Shown piece by piece: positions 44,727 to 53,734 of a stretch of DNA of 64,000 bases. Numbering within the stretch: the stretch's first letter is position 1; each line of letters begins with the position of its first letter. Below the pieces are notes generated by a model. The model ran no database searches. It was not told the DNA's origin and worked only from the letters and a program-made list of their open reading frames with translations. This stretch comes from Neokomagataea tanensis (GTDB lineage: Bacteria > Pseudomonadota > Alphaproteobacteria > Acetobacterales > Acetobacteraceae): positions 35,724 to 99,723 of the forward strand of contig NZ_CP032486.1 in the NCBI RefSeq assembly GCF_006542335.1, written 5' to 3'. The position numbers were made by a program, and so were the translations under genes.

Positions 44727-45562
44727 GGCCCTGTTGCAAAGTTGAGTATCCTGTTTGAAACCGCTGCCGGTAGTTAGAGTAGGGTTTGGCAGATGGGTGA
44801 TTTCAAGGGACGTCATTTTCGTGGTGAGGTAATCCTGTGGGCGGTGCGTTGGTATTGCCATTACGGGATTAGCTACCGGGATTTGGAAACCATGCTGGCC
44901 GAGCGGGGCGTGAGTGTTGATCATTCAACGATATATCGCTGGGTCCAGCGCTATGCTCCCGAGATGGAAAAGCGCCTTCGGTGGTATTGGAAACGCCCGG
45001 GCTTTTCCAGCAGCTGGCGGGTTGATGAGACCTACATCAAGGTCAAAGGAAAATGGACCTATCTGTACCGGGCTGTTGGCAAAGGCGGTGATAGGATTGA
45101 TTTTTTCCTCTCACCGACCCGGAGCGCTAAGGCGGCCAAACGTTTTTTGAGCAAAGCTTTAAACGGACTGAGAAGGTGGGAGAAGCCTGAAACAATCAAC
45201 ACAGACAAGGCGCCGACCTATGGTCGGGCCATCAACGAATTCACGAAGAACGGTAAGCTACCCGACACGGTGAAACACCGTCAGGTCAAGTATCTAAACA
45301 GCGTGATTGAGGCTGATCATGGCAAACTCAAACAGCTGATCAAGCCGGTCCGTGGCTTCAAAAGCCTGAAAACCGCTTATGCGACGATCAAAGGTTTTGA
45401 GGTCATGCGGGCCTTGAAAAAGGGACAAGCTGAACTCTTCCAATTCCAAAAGGGTATCATGGGAGAAGTGCGTCTCATCGAGAGACAATTCAGCTTCTAA
45501 ATCGTTTGACAAACAAAACAAATAGGATGCACTCAACCCAGACTTAACTTTGCAACAGGGCC
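44727..45562 (+). mobile_element. IS6 family element type A, full length (836 bp)
   Basis: Perfect-looking terminal repeats GGCCCTGTTGCAAAG at both ends. Left flank CTGGACCC, right flank GGCGAGTT: no target duplication. It cuts the CRISPR array on one side and the immunity gene on the other, so a deletion or replicon fusion through this IS is likely. Confidence 0.92.
44793..45500 (+). CDS. IS6-family transposase (type A)
   Basis: 235 residues and probably the reference-quality copy in this window: HTH STIYRWVQRYAPEMEKRLRW, catalytic Asp in SWRVDETYIKVKG, Asp in NTDKAPTYG and Glu in SVIEADHGKLK, ending EVRLIERQFSF. The deletion derivatives at 18371, 27668 and 55928 can all be understood against this copy. 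Likely active and able to mobilise them. Confidence 0.93.
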   Translation: MGDFKGRHFRGEVILWAVRWYCHYGISYRDLETMLAERGVSVDHSTIYRWVQRYAPEMEKRLRWYWKRPGFSSSWRVDETYIKVKGKWTYLYRAVGKGGDRIDFFLSPTRSAKAAKRFLSKALNGLRRWEKPETINTDKAPTYGRAINEFTKNGKLPDTVKHRQVKYLNSVIEADHGKLKQLIKPVRGFKSLKTAYATIKGFEVMRALKKGQAELFQFQKGIMGEVRLIERQFSF

Positions 45563-46146
45563 GGCGAGTTAATCTTTTGCCGCCCCGGAGCTTCGCAGCG
45601 AGAAAGGGCATCGCGTATGGCGAGGCCGAGCTCTTCGTCGGACGCGGAGAGCGGAACGGTGACCCGCGTCGAGGCATATTTTTTCTTATCCATCGGCCCC
45701 CACGCGCTATGCCCGCCGGGTTGCCGCTTAGAGGCGGACAGCGTCACGAAGTCGTCAACTAAATCATGCCAACTAGCATATACAACATCGCATCGATCGC
45801 CAATTTTCTCACGTTTTTTATAGCCGTATGTGCGCATAATCTCGTCGCAGAAATCTAGCCGTCTTTTATCTGACACTTCCTCCATTTTTATACGATCCTC
45901 TTTATCGAGAGGACGACCTGGCGTGTTAAAATACTCGCTACTCAAGAGAGCTTTGCGGAAATTTTCGCCGATCCATTGCGCTGTGGCATCCTTGGAAGCA
46001 TGAACGCACCAACCAGTCCGCGAAAAATATACGCCTTTCCAGATTTCTTGTGACTCAAGAGAAATATATTTGGGCGATAGGGCAATCAGCACACTCTTTC
46101 TGTGGAGACCACGAATGCGCTCCGGGGTATAAATTAACTCATTCAT
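45563..46146 (-). CDS. CdiI-like immunity protein, C-terminus truncated
   Basis: About 194 native residues, then a few codons from the IS6 repeat (…PALLQS). The sequence YISLESQEIWKGVYFSRTGW, CVHASKDATAQWIGENFRKA and LLSSEYF resembles CdiI/DUF1436 immunity proteins of contact-dependent inhibition systems; the end shows STRVTVPLSASDEELGLAIR, the typical C-terminal strand-helix, so little is missing. It starts within the stop of the upstream toxin gene (4-bp overlap), the standard toxin-immunity arrangement. It should bind and block the C-terminal nuclease of that toxin. Confidence 0.72.
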
Positions 46147-49100
46147 ACGATGGCATCGATCTCAAAAGTGAGTGGCTTGTAGCCATTGGTTTCATAAGAA
46201 GCCATTTTTGCGGCGGCACCATGATAGGCTTCGCAGATCTGTTTCCACTGCGCGTCGGTTGTACCGTCTACCCGGACAGCCAACTCAAACCTATAGGATT
46301 CGATTTCGGATTGAGTAAACTGGATAGTGACGGGTGATCCTTGCCTACTGTTACCTCTTACATATTTTATGGACATTTCCTTCAAGTCTTTCCATATCTG
46401 GTATTTGATATTGGCCGGGCTGTATTTCTTGTCCTTATCGATCTCCTGGAAAGACTTACGACCGGTATTCAAGACCTTGTCACTGACAGCGTCACCGGTA
46501 TCCTTGTTCCAGTGATCGAAGGTCATCCAGTTACTTTTATGATCCTGCAACCAGACGTAATTTCCGGTTGTATTACCTCCATTCAACTTTTGTTGTACGT
46601 AAGCCTCATACGGCAAGCCTTGCGCAGTTGGACCTTTCCCAGCTCCTGTCGCCCACACGATACCATCCGTAGCGTATGATGACGGCCAGTCTCTCTGATT
46701 AACGGTTTGCCATTTGGCATTCGCTGAGGTGATCTGCCCGATATTGGTTACGTCCGTTGTGTGTAACCTACGAAACATTTGGACATCATCACACGGTGTC
46801 TGAGGGTTATCTTTATCCTGTTGAATGACGGTTTTAGTAATACTTTGGCTCACAGCCGCATTCATAGTACTGGTCACGCCTTGGAGCAAAATCCCGTCAA
46901 CATCTTGCCATGTTTCTGCTGGGTCCATCATGGGCTCCACAAGCATGCTCGCCATTAGATCCGTTGCTTGTTCAACCGATGCAGCAGGGGATGCTATGTA
47001 ATCATCAAAAGTTGCATTGGCTGCTGGCGCTTTATAAGCTGCAGCTTCTGCTTCCAATTGCTCTTGTGTCTGACCATTCACTATGGCTTTCGCCTGATAC
47101 AGGTTTGTCATCCCTGTTCTGAGTGTCTGGAGCTGAAAATCATTTATTGGTGGCAGACCCCAATGAGCAAACAGTTGATTGGCACCGTCGTGAAATTCTG
47201 AAGACTCTGTTAGTTCTTTAATAACGTATAAATGACTGCTTGCGCCAGAGGCAAGGTCGTCTTGTACGTTTTTCCGCCATTGAATATCAGTTTCTGTGAA
47301 GGGCCGTCCGTACATAAATTCGAGACTAGATTGCAGACTTTGTACTGTCTCAGAAGAGTAAGCTAGAGCCGTTTTTACGTTGCTGAAATTGCCTGAATTA
47401 GCGAGAATTTTTTGATAAAAAGCGATCTGCCCGTCATTAGGATTATAGAGACCAACTTCTGTTCGGTACTGTGCCATGATGGTGTCGTGGCTTTCTTGGG
47501 AATAGGCTATAGTGGACTGTATAGCTTGCAGCGAACCACCATCAGCAAGGGATTTCTGGTATGTTGCCAGACCGGATGGGTCTGCTGAACGCCCAAGCTC
47601 ATCTTGGTAAAGCTTATTGATGTTGTTCTGAGCTTCTTGGGAATAGGCTATAGCGGAGCGTATGCTTTGCAGCGAACCACCATCAGCAAGGGATTTCTGG
47701 TATGTTGCCAGACCGGACGGGTCTGCTGAACGCCCAAGCTCATCTTGGTAAAGCTTATTAAGATTGTTCTGAGCTTCTTGCGAGTAGGCTATAGTGGACC
47801 TTATAGCTTGCAGCGAACCACCATCAGCAAGGGATTTCTGGTATGTTGCCAGACCGGATGGGTCTGCTGAACGCCCAAGCTCATCTTGGTAGAGCTTATT
47901 AATATTGTTCTGTACTTCTTCCGAATAGGCTTGTTCGGCCCGTATTTGTTGTGTTGTCTTCCCAGAATGTAGCTGTTCTTTATACCAATTCCAATTGCTT
48001 TCCTCGATATGACCGTAAAAGCTATTGAACATTTTTTCGGCTGAACCACGCGAAGTCCCGTCAATGAGTTCGTTTCTCATATCATTGAAACTTGCTGAGC
48101 GATTGGCTAAACGGTCCGTAAAACCATTGATGTAGTTTCCGTCCCACTCTTCCTTGGCATCATTGCGGTCTTGGACACCGTTTATCATGTCCATAACATG
48201 GGCGCGCATTCGCCCAGAATGCGCTTCTTCTTGCCAGACTTGCTGTGTTGTTTTCCCCGAATGAAGTTGGTCTTTAAACCATGCTATGTCCGTATCGGAT
48301 GTATAACCGTAGAAATTGTCATACATCTTATGGGCGGCAACTTGTGAAGTGCCGTCTATCAAATTGTTACGAATGTCTTTGAAGGTTTGACTATGGTTGG
48401 CCAAACTATTGGTTACCGCATCAACATAAGGCGCATCCCATTCTTCTTTCGCGTCGTTCCTGTCCTGCACACCGTTGATCATATCCAAAACCTGAGCACG
48501 CATTCGCCCAGAATGAGCTTCTTCCTGCCATATTTTTTCAAAAGTCTTTCCTGATTTCAGTTGGTCTTTAAACCAACGGGAATCACCGTCACTGAGATTT
48601 CCGTAAAAATTGTCGTACATTTTATGGGCTGATTGATTTACGTAGGGTGAGTTTTCAATGTACTTATTGCGTATGTTTTTAATCGTTGCGATGTATTGGT
48701 CTTGCGCCGCTTGATAAGGTGTTAAAACTCTATTTGCTGCTAATCTACTGTTCACGGTGTCGTAAATACTATTCCAATCGTCCTGTTTTTCAGCACTTGT
48801 TAACGGCCTGTTTAAAATCTCTGAACCAATTTTGTCAGCAACATTGTCTCTATAATAATCAGCATAGCTTCTGGTCAGCATATGCCGGTCATGCGTGCTA
48901 ATCCACGATGAAGGAGCAGGGCCGAAATTATAAAGCCCCATCTGAGATGATGGACCATAAATCCCCCCTTGATCGGGTGCTGCGTATACATTTCCATATT
49001 GGTCATATGAAAATGCGGTACTTTTACTTTCACTCAATGTCGATAAGCTATAGTTCTTAAAGTCAAAGGTGTTTTGCTTATTATTACCTATTACATTCCA

Positions 49101-49286
49101 ATAATCTACGTTTCCTTTAGAAATATATTGATAAATATCTTCTTTGTTTCCTGCCTGTTGTGCATCAATAAATTCTTTTTCTTTTAAGAAAAAAGAGGCA
49201 CTCGCCTCTATACTTACGGCGCCATGGTTATCATTAAAAAGTAAGTTTTGATTTTGGTTAATAACTAAAACATTTTGGTCAGACAT
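46143..49286 (-). CDS. Polymorphic toxin: DUF4214-like repeats plus CdiA-CT-like nuclease
   Basis: 1047 residues. N-terminal about 200 residues have no signal peptide. Then come three longer repeats (each with HKMYDNFYG ... WFKDQLxSGKT ... EEAHSGRMRA ... NDAKEEWD) and three almost identical 47-residue DUF4214-type units (INKLYQDELGRSADPSGLAT, YQKSLADGGSLQ). The C-terminal 170 or so residues form the variable toxin domain: GKGPTAQGLPYEAYVQQKL, FDHWNKDTGDAVSDKVLNT, whose E...D...(S)xK pattern fits PD-(D/E)xK-type CdiA-CT nucleases acting on tRNA or DNA. The overlapping CdiI-like gene supports this. The export route is unknown; no TpsB or T6SS marker is seen. Confidence 0.75.
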   Translation of the reverse strand: MSDQNVLVINQNQNLLFNDNHGAVSIEASASFFLKEKEFIDAQQAGNKEDIYQYISKGNVDYWNVIGNNKQNTFDFKNYSLSTLSESKSTAFSYDQYGNVYAAPDQGGIYGPSSQMGLYNFGPAPSSWISTHDRHMLTRSYADYYRDNVADKIGSEILNRPLTSAEKQDDWNSIYDTVNSRLAANRVLTPYQAAQDQYIATIKNIRNKYIENSPYVNQSAHKMYDNFYGNLSDGDSRWFKDQLKSGKTFEKIWQEEAHSGRMRAQVLDMINGVQDRNDAKEEWDAPYVDAVTNSLANHSQTFKDIRNNLIDGTSQVAAHKMYDNFYGYTSDTDIAWFKDQLHSGKTTQQVWQEEAHSGRMRAHVMDMINGVQDRNDAKEEWDGNYINGFTDRLANRSASFNDMRNELIDGTSRGSAEKMFNSFYGHIEESNWNWYKEQLHSGKTTQQIRAEQAYSEEVQNNINKLYQDELGRSADPSGLATYQKSLADGGSLQAIRSTIAYSQEAQNNLNKLYQDELGRSADPSGLATYQKSLADGGSLQSIRSAIAYSQEAQNNINKLYQDELGRSADPSGLATYQKSLADGGSLQAIQSTIAYSQESHDTIMAQYRTEVGLYNPNDGQIAFYQKILANSGNFSNVKTALAYSSETVQSLQSSLEFMYGRPFTETDIQWRKNVQDDLASGASSHLYVIKELTESSEFHDGANQLFAHWGLPPINDFQLQTLRTGMTNLYQAKAIVNGQTQEQLEAEAAAYKAPAANATFDDYIASPAASVEQATDLMASMLVEPMMDPAETWQDVDGILLQGVTSTMNAAVSQSITKTVIQQDKDNPQTPCDDVQMFRRLHTTDVTNIGQITSANAKWQTVNQRDWPSSYATDGIVWATGAGKGPTAQGLPYEAYVQQKLNGGNTTGNYVWLQDHKSNWMTFDHWNKDTGDAVSDKVLNTGRKSFQEIDKDKKYSPANIKYQIWKDLKEMSIKYVRGNSRQGSPVTIQFTQSEIESYRFELAVRVDGTTDAQWKQICEAYHGAAAKMASYETNGYKPLTFEIDAIV

Positions 49287-49547
49287 AACAAAACCTTATA
49301 AATTTTAATGTTTCGTAACTTTCTAAAAACATTTGATAAATTAAAATTTATTTCAATATATGTTCACATGCCTGCTTGGTTGTTAACACCACATGTACAG
49401 TCAAAAACTGTCATTTTGGGGTATATCCCAGAATGGCGTCATGGCACTCGCTCAGAATCCGTCATGATAGAATAGTTTTACTATATTCATGACATTCGTC
49501 CCCAAACCTCATAGATACTAACATGACATTTAGGGGAGAAGAGGGCG
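49287..49547. promoter_or_regulatory. Divergent promoter region with res-like resolvase sites
   Basis: Between the toxin and resolvase genes. Contains a perfect-armed element GTCATGA...TCATGAC (49461-49493), a partial palindrome around GGGGTATATCCC (about 49415-49430), and TGACATTCGTCCCC / ATGACATTTAGGGG motifs near 49490-49537. Three such dimer sites upstream of a serine resolvase resemble a Tn3-type res region where the enzyme resolves plasmid multimers and represses itself. Confidence 0.6.
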
Positions 49548-50459
49548 TTGAAGGGTCAAAGGGTCGGTTATGTCCGTGTGAGTACATTCGATCAAAATGT
49601 TGATCGTCAATTGGATGGCGAAATACTGGATCGGGTTTTCACCGATAAAGCGTCCGGCAAAGATGTTCAGCGGGCTCAGCTTGATGAGCTTCTTGCCTTC
49701 GTGCGTGAAGGCGACATCGTGGTCGTGCATAGTATGGACCGATTAGCGCGTAATCTCGATGACCTCCGCAATCTAGTTCACACGCTGACGCGAAAAGGCG
49801 TTTGTGTTGAGTTTATCAAAGAGCGTCTCATTTTCTCAGACAAAGATGAATCCCTGCCCAAATTGATGCTTTCGGTGATGGGCGCTTTTGCAGAGTTTGA
49901 ACGCTCTCTCATTCGGGAAAGACAGCGCGAGGGTATTGCGCTGGCTAAAAAGCGTGGTGCCTATCGTGGCCGGAAGCGGGTTCTATCTCACGAACAAGTT
50001 GCAGACATCCTCCAGCGTATCAGCGACGGTGAGACAAAAGCTGCGATTGCCCGCGAGCGCGGCATAAGCCGGGAAACTCTCTATCAGTATCTAAGAGCTT
50101 ATCCGAATGGCGGGGTTCGCATGCGGCCGGTAAAAGAGGTTGTTCACGACGCACCTATGGGCGCAAAGCCGTTCATTGCGACCCTTATTCTGAACATTCA
50201 GAGTCAGTCCGCCTCCGGACCGAGCCTTTCCTCGGTTCGAGCTGAGATCGAAGACATGCTGGCGGAAGATTACGATGTGCAGAAGAACGAGAAGGGCGAG
50301 TATAGGTTAGCTATTCCTGCAGAGTACACGCGTACGGAGCATGATCTCACTGCTGAGATAGCGGATCTCTTTGACGAAATTGACGCCATTGCTGAAGAGT
50401 ATGTCTGTACGGCCGTCGGAACGCTTCGTGAAATGGGAGGGCAGGAGCGTGTTTGGTAA
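49548..50459 (+). CDS. Serine recombinase/resolvase with C-terminal extension
   Basis: 303 residues from TTG 49548 (GGGGAG upstream). Resolvase domain 1-140: catalytic Ser12 in GYVRVSTFDQN, then SMDRLARNLDDLRNLV and MGAFAEFERSLIRERQREGI, followed by an HTH (GETKAAIARERGISRETLYQ). About 105 further residues (from MGAKPFIATLILNIQ) are not part of ordinary resolvases; the region AEIADLFDEIDAIAEEYVCT faintly recalls RraB-type domains. A truncated paralogue at 5183 keeps the same extension. Likely resolves plasmid dimers at the res-like sites just upstream. Confidence 0.85.
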   Translation: MKGQRVGYVRVSTFDQNVDRQLDGEILDRVFTDKASGKDVQRAQLDELLAFVREGDIVVVHSMDRLARNLDDLRNLVHTLTRKGVCVEFIKERLIFSDKDESLPKLMLSVMGAFAEFERSLIRERQREGIALAKKRGAYRGRKRVLSHEQVADILQRISDGETKAAIARERGISRETLYQYLRAYPNGGVRMRPVKEVVHDAPMGAKPFIATLILNIQSQSASGPSLSSVRAEIEDMLAEDYDVQKNEKGEYRLAIPAEYTRTEHDLTAEIADLFDEIDAIAEEYVCTAVGTLREMGGQERVW

Positions 50460-50498
50460 GCTTTCTGCTTAGCAAACCTGACCACAATCACTTAACAA

Positions 50499-50525
50499 CC
50501 CTTGGCTCAACCGAGCAGCCAAGGG
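50499..50525 (+). terminator. Hairpin after resolvase gene
   Basis: CCCTTGGCT / AGCCAAGGG arms with a 9-nt loop, 40 bp after the stop. Related to the hairpin at 5631 behind the paralogous remnant. Confidence 0.5.
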
Positions 50526-50621
50526 CTGCTACGGGGGGGCAGCGGAAGGTCGGCTGTCAGAGAAAATAGTGGTGAAGCGAATATCGTCAGTACTTTAAGT
50601 TGCGGATTGAGTGGGTTTGAA

Positions 50622-50640
50622 GTATCTACTAAGTAGATAC
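50622..50640. promoter_or_regulatory. Operator of the MazEF-type module
   Basis: Perfect inverted repeat GTATCTACT-A-AGTAGATAC, 14 bp ahead of the antitoxin start. Expected binding site of the antitoxin or toxin-antitoxin complex. Confidence 0.65.
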
Positions 50641-50654
50641 ATGGAGATAGTCTT

Positions 50655-50897
50655 ATGCATGGAACCGTACGTAAGTGGGGTAATAGCGCCGCCATTCGCT
50701 TGCCAACGAGCATTCTTGAAGCCGTACAGCTTCAGATCGACCAGCCTGTGGATGTTCATGAGGAAGACGGGCGCATTATTATTCAGCCCATCCGTCATAA
50801 AAACCTCTCTTTAGAAAGCCTAACTGCGGCAATCACGGATGAAAACCGTCATGGTGAGGTTGACTTTGGGGTCGCAATCGGGGGCGAGGCTTGGTGA
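50655..50897 (+). CDS. mazE: MazE-like antitoxin (AbrB/SpoVT fold)
   Basis: 80 residues. The N-terminal swapped-hairpin DNA-binding domain reads TVRKWGNSAAIRLPTSILEA, VQLQIDQPVDVHEEDGRIII, classic MazE/PemI. The tail (LESLTAAITDENRHGEVDFG) wraps the toxin in this family and ends with GGEAW. The TGATG junction couples it to the toxin gene. Regulated through the palindrome at 50622. Confidence 0.9.
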   Translation: MHGTVRKWGNSAAIRLPTSILEAVQLQIDQPVDVHEEDGRIIIQPIRHKNLSLESLTAAITDENRHGEVDFGVAIGGEAW

Positions 50898-51226
50898 TGC
50901 CAGAATGGGTCCCGGACTGCGGGGAGATTGTGTGGCTTGAATTCGATCCTCAAGCAGGCCGTGAACAGGCAGGGCACCGGCCTGCCGTGGTGCTATCCCC
51001 TGCATCTTACAACGCAAAGTCAGGCATGATTGTCTGCTGCCCAACGACCACACGCATCAAAGGCTACCCGTTCGAAGTTTCGCTTCAGGGCCAGCCAGCG
51101 AGCGTTGTGCTATCTGACCAGGTCAGGAGCCTCGACTGGCGAGCGCGCCGTGCAAAAATGAAGGGCAAGGTTACAGAGGACGAACTAGAATCTGTCCGTG
51201 AGAAGGTGCGTCTCTTGGTCGGATAG
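50897..51226 (+). CDS. mazF: MazF/PemK-family endoribonuclease toxin
   Basis: 109 residues from ATG 50897. MazF/PemK signatures: GEIVWLEFDPQAGREQAGHR, PAVVLSPASYNAKSGMIVCC, VVLSDQVRSLDWRAR. This fold cleaves mRNA at short sequence motifs. Intact; an IS6 terminal remnant begins 10 bp after the stop. Confidence 0.92.
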   Translation: MPEWVPDCGEIVWLEFDPQAGREQAGHRPAVVLSPASYNAKSGMIVCCPTTTRIKGYPFEVSLQGQPASVVLSDQVRSLDWRARRAKMKGKVTEDELESVREKVRLLVG

Positions 51227-51235
51227 GTGTGTGTA

Positions 51236-51257
51236 GGGTCCTGTTGCAAAGTTAGGT
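51236..51257. mobile_element. IS6 type A terminal remnant
   Basis: GGGTCCTGTTGCAAAGTTAGG, a solitary type A terminal repeat with no transposase attached. Confidence 0.6.
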
Positions 51258-52003
51258 TTGGGGGAAAGCGGAGTGTGTCCTTCGCGACGCAAATTTTTGT
51301 GAGCGGACATTTCCGGGAGGGTACGTCAATGATGCGCAGGACTCTGATGATGACCAGACCCCGTTTGCCCCGCCTGTGCCGCCAGCGTTGGCGGCGATGA
51401 AGGCGGTCATGGGTGAGCGTGGTGATGAAGCTCCTATAATCGTCGAGCGGGTAATTCAGGTTCCTTGGGCCTGCACAAGGCGGTGAAGATTTCACGCACG
51501 ATGTATCGTTTGAGGCATCGGATAATTTCACCGCTGGTCTTTCCGTTTGCGGTTTTTTTTCGACGTAAGCCAGGGTTGGCGGATGAGTGCGCATTCTGAC
51601 GATCGCGACGCAGTAAAGAGCGGCATTGGCCTGCCGGTTGCCGCCTCGGTTCAACCGAAAGCGGTTTGTCCTGCCGCTTGAGGCCGGGATCGGGCAGACC
51701 CCGCACAGACGGGCAAGTGCCGCTTCTGATCGGATACGCGCGGGGTCATCACCGATCAAGATCGACATGTCCGCGATCGTCAGCGTGGCAATACCGTGTG
51801 CCGCGTGCAGTCCGGCAGCCTTGCTTTCGACCAGAGGATCGAGGTCGCGATCAAGGGCGGCAATTTCGTCATGAAGTGCTAGCCACCGCCTGGCTAGGGA
51901 GCGCATGGCGGTCTTCGTCGAGGACAGCAGCGTCCGCTCCTGTGATATCCGAAAAGCCGCGATCGTACAAATGAGTGCCATCTTGCCGCGACATTTCCCA
52001 AGT
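51258..52003 (-). pseudogene. IS110-group transposase remnant, frameshifted
   Basis: C-terminal half of a second, unrelated IS110-family transposase: LARRWLALHDEIAALDRDLD, DDPARIRSEAALARLCGVCP, IPASSGRTNRFRLNRGGNRQ, ANAALYCVAIVRMRTHP, then a shift at the T8 run (about 51552-51559) to GEIIRCLKRYIVREIFTAL. The 5' half is cut by the IS6 type B element at 52004. The 51258-51430 part is probably its 3' non-coding end. Confidence 0.8.
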
Positions 52004-52799
52004 GGTGATGTCACATTAAATTTTGTGAGCTGAATACGTCTGGTTTTGAGTGGATTCAGGCCGTGAGAATAGTCACAGTTTTCCACTGCGCGAAGGCTTG
52101 GAGACGATGCATGTGTCGTGCGAGAGCATTGGCGTTAGCGACGGGTGGAACGAAGAGATTACGGACGGCCGAGAAGACGGTTAAGAACCTCTGACATCCG
52201 CCCGGGGATCGGAACCTTTGCATGGTTCGTTCCCGTTTTCGTAGCGGTAAATGGCTGTTTTCGGCTCGATTGTTCAGCCCTTTGTGGGAAAGATGCCGGA
52301 CAGACAGGCCGAGTTTGCGCTTTGCGGCCTCATACGATTTCAGCTTATCCGTGATCATCCGCCGGGGACGCACACCTTGCTGGCGCAAAAGGCGGGTCAG
52401 GAGACGCTTGGCGGCCTTGGTATTACGCTGTTTTTGAAGAATTTCATCAAGGATATAGCCGTCTTGATCGACAGCGCGCCAGAGCCAATGAATGTGGCCG
52501 CCAATCACAACCCTAACTTCGTCCAAATGCCATAAATCACCACGTTTGGCGCGTTTGCGGCGCAAACTGCGAACATACTCCGCACCAAACTTCAGGTTCC
52601 AGCGACAAATCGTCTCATACGACACCACAATCCCACGTTCGAGCAGCATTTCCTCAACCAAACGAAAGCTCAATGGAAAACGGAAATACAACCATACCGC
52701 ATGGGCTATCAATTCACGCGGAAAACGATGCCGTTTGTAGCTCAATGGTATTTTACTCATCGGCGTCATCTAGTAGGACAAACTTAACGTGACATCACC
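52004..52799 (-). mobile_element. IS6 family element type B, full length (796 bp)
   Basis: Ends GGTGATGTCACATTAA (52004) and TTAACGTGACATCACC (to 52799). Carries one intact transposase. It is inserted between IS110 and IS6 type A debris without visible target duplication. Reference for the other type B remnants at 7330, 10163, 16186 and 28586. Confidence 0.9.
52056..52769 (-). CDS. IS6-family transposase (type B)
   Basis: 237 residues. HTH VVSYETICRWNLKFGAEYVR; DDE core with Asp in DLWHLDEVRVVIGGH, Asp in RMITDKLKSYEAAK and Glu in NNRAENSHLPLRKRERTM; C-terminal HMHRLQAFAQWKT. Typical IS6-family length and an intact active site, so possibly functional. Distinct subgroup from the type A transposase. 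Confidence 0.92.
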   Translation of the reverse strand: MTPMSKIPLSYKRHRFPRELIAHAVWLYFRFPLSFRLVEEMLLERGIVVSYETICRWNLKFGAEYVRSLRRKRAKRGDLWHLDEVRVVIGGHIHWLWRAVDQDGYILDEILQKQRNTKAAKRLLTRLLRQQGVRPRRMITDKLKSYEAAKRKLGLSVRHLSHKGLNNRAENSHLPLRKRERTMQRFRSPGGCQRFLTVFSAVRNLFVPPVANANALARHMHRLQAFAQWKTVTILTA

Positions 52800-53437
52800 T
52801 TTGGTTTGAGTGCATTCTGTTTGTTTTTTGATTTTCGAACGGTTTAGACGCTGAATTGTCTGTCGATGAGACGCACTTCTCCCATGATGCCCTCTTGGAA
52901 CTGGAAGAATTTGGCCTGTCCTTTTTTTCAGGGCACGCATGACCTCAAAACCCTTGATCGTAGCGTAAGCTGTTTTGAGGCTTTTGAAGCCACGAACCGG
53001 CCTGATCAGCTGTTTGAGTTTGCCGCGATCGGCCTCAATCACGTTGTTCAGATACTTGACCTGACGGTGTTTCACCGTATCGGGTAGCTTACCGTTCTTC
53101 TTGAGTTCGTTGATTGCACTGCCGTAGGCCGGGGCTTTATCCGTGTTGATTGTCTCGGGCTTCTCCCAGTCCCTCAGGCCGTTTAAAGCTTTACCCAGAA
53201 AGCGTTTGGCAGCCTTGGCGTTCCGGGTCTGTGAGAGGAAAAAATCAATCCTATCACCACCCTTGCCGACAGCCCGGTACAGATACGCCCATTTCCCTTT
53301 GATCTTGATGGAGATCTCATCAACCCGCCAACTGCTGGAAAAGCCAGGGCGTTTCCAATACCATCGAAGGCGCTTTTCCATCTCGGGTGCATACCTCTGA
53401 ACCCAGCGGTAAATCGTCGACCATTCAACGCTTAGTG
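52800..53437 (-). pseudogene. IS6 type A transposase, N-terminally truncated and frameshifted
   Basis: Reads from about 53437 (STIYRWVQRYAPEMEKRL) through SWRVDEISIKIKG, NTDKAPAYG and NNVIEADRGKLK, then shifts frame after MRALKK at a T7 run (about 52920) so the end becomes RTGQILPVPRG. Note EADR in place of EADH. The 5' end with its terminal repeat is absent. Confidence 0.85.
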
Positions 53438-53734
53438 GAAAATTGAAATCGATCTTGCAGTATGAATTAGCTTAAGTTTAGCTGTTTTCAGCTTACATGA
53501 CTCAAACAGACAATACCCGTTTCCAAAAAACAAGCGTTTATAAAAATTATAATAACAGCATCATATTTGGGAAAATTTATTTCATAAATCGTCACACATA
53601 AATTTAGTTTGTTATTTACTATCATATAATAAATTAAATTAGTATTTAGATGTTTTTTATAGTATTGGCGAGCAGTCTTCTAACATAAACGAGAATGTTC
53701 CTTGGTTATTTTCAAAAAATAAGGATGCGCTAGC
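53438..53734. other. AT-rich region upstream of the first adhesin
   Basis: 297 bp, markedly AT-rich, no gene. Contains the promoter of the adhesin gene; TTGGTTATTTTCAAAAAATAAGGA precedes the start, with AAGGA as a possible ribosome-binding site. Confidence 0.45.

Noticed and set aside
44473..44745. ORFs across the CRISPR array (both strands)
   Set aside because: Their repeated SPPGRRLRD / QPPTRRGA segments are just translated CRISPR repeats.
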